From positions 36,681 to 100,680 of the forward strand of contig NZ_PTIR01000023.1 in assembly GCF_002934455.1 (NCBI RefSeq): a stretch of DNA of 64,000 bases, written 5' to 3'. The position numbers were made by a program, and so were the translations under genes. Under the pieces are notes generated by a model, which was not told the DNA's origin, ran no database searches, and was given only the letters and a program-made list of their open reading frames with translations. This document shows, piece by piece, positions 62,635 to 64,000 of this stretch. Each line of letters opens with the position of its first letter. The stretch's first letter is position 1. The DNA is from Trinickia symbiotica (GTDB lineage Bacteria > Pseudomonadota > Gammaproteobacteria > Burkholderiales > Burkholderiaceae).

Positions 62635-63693
62635 ATGGCGACCTTTACCAAACGCGGCGACCTGCAGTGGCAAGCCAAAATTCGCAGAAAAGGTTACCCC
62701 CAACAATCGAAGACATTTGATACCAAGGCCGACGCTGAGAAGTGGGCTAGGTCCATCGAACGGGAGATGGACCGGGGGCGCTTCGTTAGCAGCGCGGAAG
62801 CTGAGAGCACAACCTTTACCGAAGCATTGGATCGCTACGAGCGGGAGATAGCGTCGAACAAACGAGGTGCGACGCAGGAGAAGTCGATTATTCGCCAGCT
62901 CCGCGACTCATGGCTCGCAAAGCGCCCACTCGCCGGGATTCGGAGGGCTGATATTGCGAAGCTGCGTGACGAATGGTGTGTCACGCATAGTCCGGCGACG
63001 GTCGTCCGCCGTCTAGCTGTGATCTCTCACCTCTTCACGATTGCCCGGAAGGAGTGGGGGCTGGAAAGCCTCTCCAATCCTGTCGAGTTAGTTCGAAAGC
63101 CTACGGTCAAGAACGAACGCACACGCCGCATTGCCAGCATCGAATCAGATGCCATCAGAGGCGCCTCGACCGATGAGCTCACGTACGTCAAGACAGCTTC
63201 CGAGTCCGCGTTCCTGCCAGCCCTCATTGACATAGCGGTCGAAACCGCGATGCGTAGAGGTGAGCTGGTCTCGCTCGGGCCGGCCCAGGTTGACCTTACA
63301 AAGCGCGTTGCGCGTCTTGCCCTCACGAAGAATGGAAGTTCACGTGACGTCCCCCTTTCGAGCAAAGCCGTTGCTGTGTTTGAAGAGCTCGTCAAAGACG
63401 GCCGCGAATTGTTTTTCCCACTGCGTCCCGATGCGGTAACTCGGGCGTTCGAGAGAGCGGTCGCTCGGGCCAGGAAAACCTATGAGGAGGACTGTGCGAA
63501 CGAGGCCGTAACGGCGGACCCTACTTTTCTAGTCGACCTGTGCTTTCACGACTTGCGACACGAGGCAACCTCACGCCTTGCCGAAAAATTTCCGCTTCAT
63601 GAGCTGGCGAAGATTACGGGCCATCGGGACACTAAAATGCTGATGCGCTACTACCACCCGCGGGCTGAGGACCTTGCGAAGAAGCTGGATTAG
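62635..63693 (+). CDS. phage-type tyrosine integrase
   Basis: This 352-aa recombinase has an N-terminal arm-type domain (LQWQAKIRRKGYPQQSKTFD), a SAM-like core-binding domain and a catalytic domain. The active-site residues are all present: Arg in AVETAMRRGELVSLG, HxxR in CFHDLRHEATSRLAE, and the final His and Tyr in ITGHRDTKMLMRYYHPRAED. It should integrate an element at the tRNA end found 110 bp upstream. Downstream genes of the element continue off the right edge. Confidence 0.93.
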   Translation: MATFTKRGDLQWQAKIRRKGYPQQSKTFDTKADAEKWARSIEREMDRGRFVSSAEAESTTFTEALDRYEREIASNKRGATQEKSIIRQLRDSWLAKRPLAGIRRADIAKLRDEWCVTHSPATVVRRLAVISHLFTIARKEWGLESLSNPVELVRKPTVKNERTRRIASIESDAIRGASTDELTYVKTASESAFLPALIDIAVETAMRRGELVSLGPAQVDLTKRVARLALTKNGSSRDVPLSSKAVAVFEELVKDGRELFFPLRPDAVTRAFERAVARARKTYEEDCANEAVTADPTFLVDLCFHDLRHEATSRLAEKFPLHELAKITGHRDTKMLMRYYHPRAEDLAKKLD

Positions 63694-63810
63694 CATCATC
63701 GGTTAGGCCTTGACATCTCCGACGAGGTTTTCAGTCTGACCTCAAACTCTGTCTGGCCAGCCGTGAGACCACCGTAAGCGCTAAATCTGCCCCACATCGT
63801 TAGGTTTCGC

Positions 63811-63852
63811 GTTACCGGGTAACATCTTTCGAATCGATAGTTACCGGGTAAC
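63811..63852 (+). promoter_or_regulatory. two copies of a 13-bp palindrome before the next gene
   Basis: GTTACCGGGTAAC occurs at 63811-63823 and 63840-63852, a 29-bp period. Each copy is a perfect palindrome around a central G. They end 14 bp before the ATG at 63867 and so overlap the expected promoter or leader. They probably bind a dimeric regulator, possibly the downstream product itself. Confidence 0.6.
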
Positions 63853-63866
63853 GAGGGAGATGGGAG

Positions 63867-64000
63867 ATGACACAAACGACGGCACAACGGCAAGCGGCTT
63901 ATCGAGCAAGGCGCGACACGGCAGGCAAGGATGGCAACGGTGATCGACGTCTGGATATGTGGGTGAGCACGGAGGCGTATCTTGCTCTGACGCGGTTAGC
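63867..64000 (+). CDS. small DNA-binding-like protein (partial, runs off right edge)
   Basis: ATG 63867 follows GGGAGATGGGAG. The visible 44 codons read QTTAQRQAAYRARRDTAGKD, then RRLDMWVSTEAYLALTRLA, with a basic N-terminus and a beta-strand plus helix (LDMWVSTEAYLALTRLA). That is typical of ribbon-helix-helix regulators found after phage integrases. The 3' end is outside the window. The two palindromes just upstream suit autoregulation. Confidence 0.6.
   Translation, partial: MTQTTAQRQAAYRARRDTAGKDGNGDRRLDMWVSTEAYLALTRL

Overview
The window is high-GC DNA whose gene content points to Burkholderiaceae (Paraburkholderia, Trinickia or Burkholderia type). The main indicators are the recC-recB-recD order, a hopanoid glycosyltransferase HpnI, Imm52/Tox-REase-5 pairs, a DUF4347 adhesin operon and many small Burkholderiales families. 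This assignment comes from recognising protein families by eye; no search was run.

Layout. 1-7.5 kb is ordinary chromosome: a sensor kinase running off the left edge, a DMT exporter with a divergent AraC regulator, a MntH-type Mn transporter, a GNAT enzyme and an AHSA1 protein. 7.6-17.2 kb is the recCBD operon on the minus strand, with recB and recD overlapping by ATGA. 17.5-22.6 kb holds a lone HigA-like antitoxin, an MFS/FAD-oxidoreductase pair with a divergent LysR regulator, acylphosphatase, and a DUF1493/STM2901-like pair whose second member is frameshifted. 22.7-28.2 kb looks like a pectin module: a secreted polygalacturonase lipoprotein divergent from a three-gene TRAP transporter. 28.3-33.8 kb has a secreted beta-propeller-like protein, hpnI, an ArsR/CDF metal-efflux pair with a clear operator, and a YnfA-like protein.

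33.8-46 kb is an accessory region full of broken and duplicated genes. It contains a frameshifted AAA ATPase with a truncated partner fused to the tail of an ABC permease, a truncated RelE-like toxin with its antitoxin, a SymE-like toxin, and a toxin-immunity array. The array has three Imm52 genes, two upstream 115-aa partner genes and one intact Tox-REase-5 toxin; the two other immunity genes keep only C-terminal toxin remnants. Further right are two paralogous two-domain proteins flanked by a direct repeat of about 180 bp carrying the 5' end of a methyltransferase gene, and a frameshifted cysteine-rich gene coupled to a small partner gene.

46-57.2 kb is a minus-strand operon that reads like a dedicated secretion system: a small protein, a 1553-aa DUF4347/repeat adhesin, a TolC-family lipoprotein, two HlyD-type adaptors, and an M50 (site-2 protease) membrane protein fused to an HlyD domain. 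No ABC ATPase is present. 57.8-62.2 kb is a second envelope operon: an OmpA-type lipoprotein with a glycine zipper, a multi-pass inner-membrane protein with a long cytoplasmic tail, and a secreted vWA-like protein. I know no described system with this set. At 62.5 kb the 3' half of a tRNA lies next to a tyrosine integrase, marking the edge of an integrated element that continues to the right with a small gene preceded by two copies of a 13-bp palindrome.
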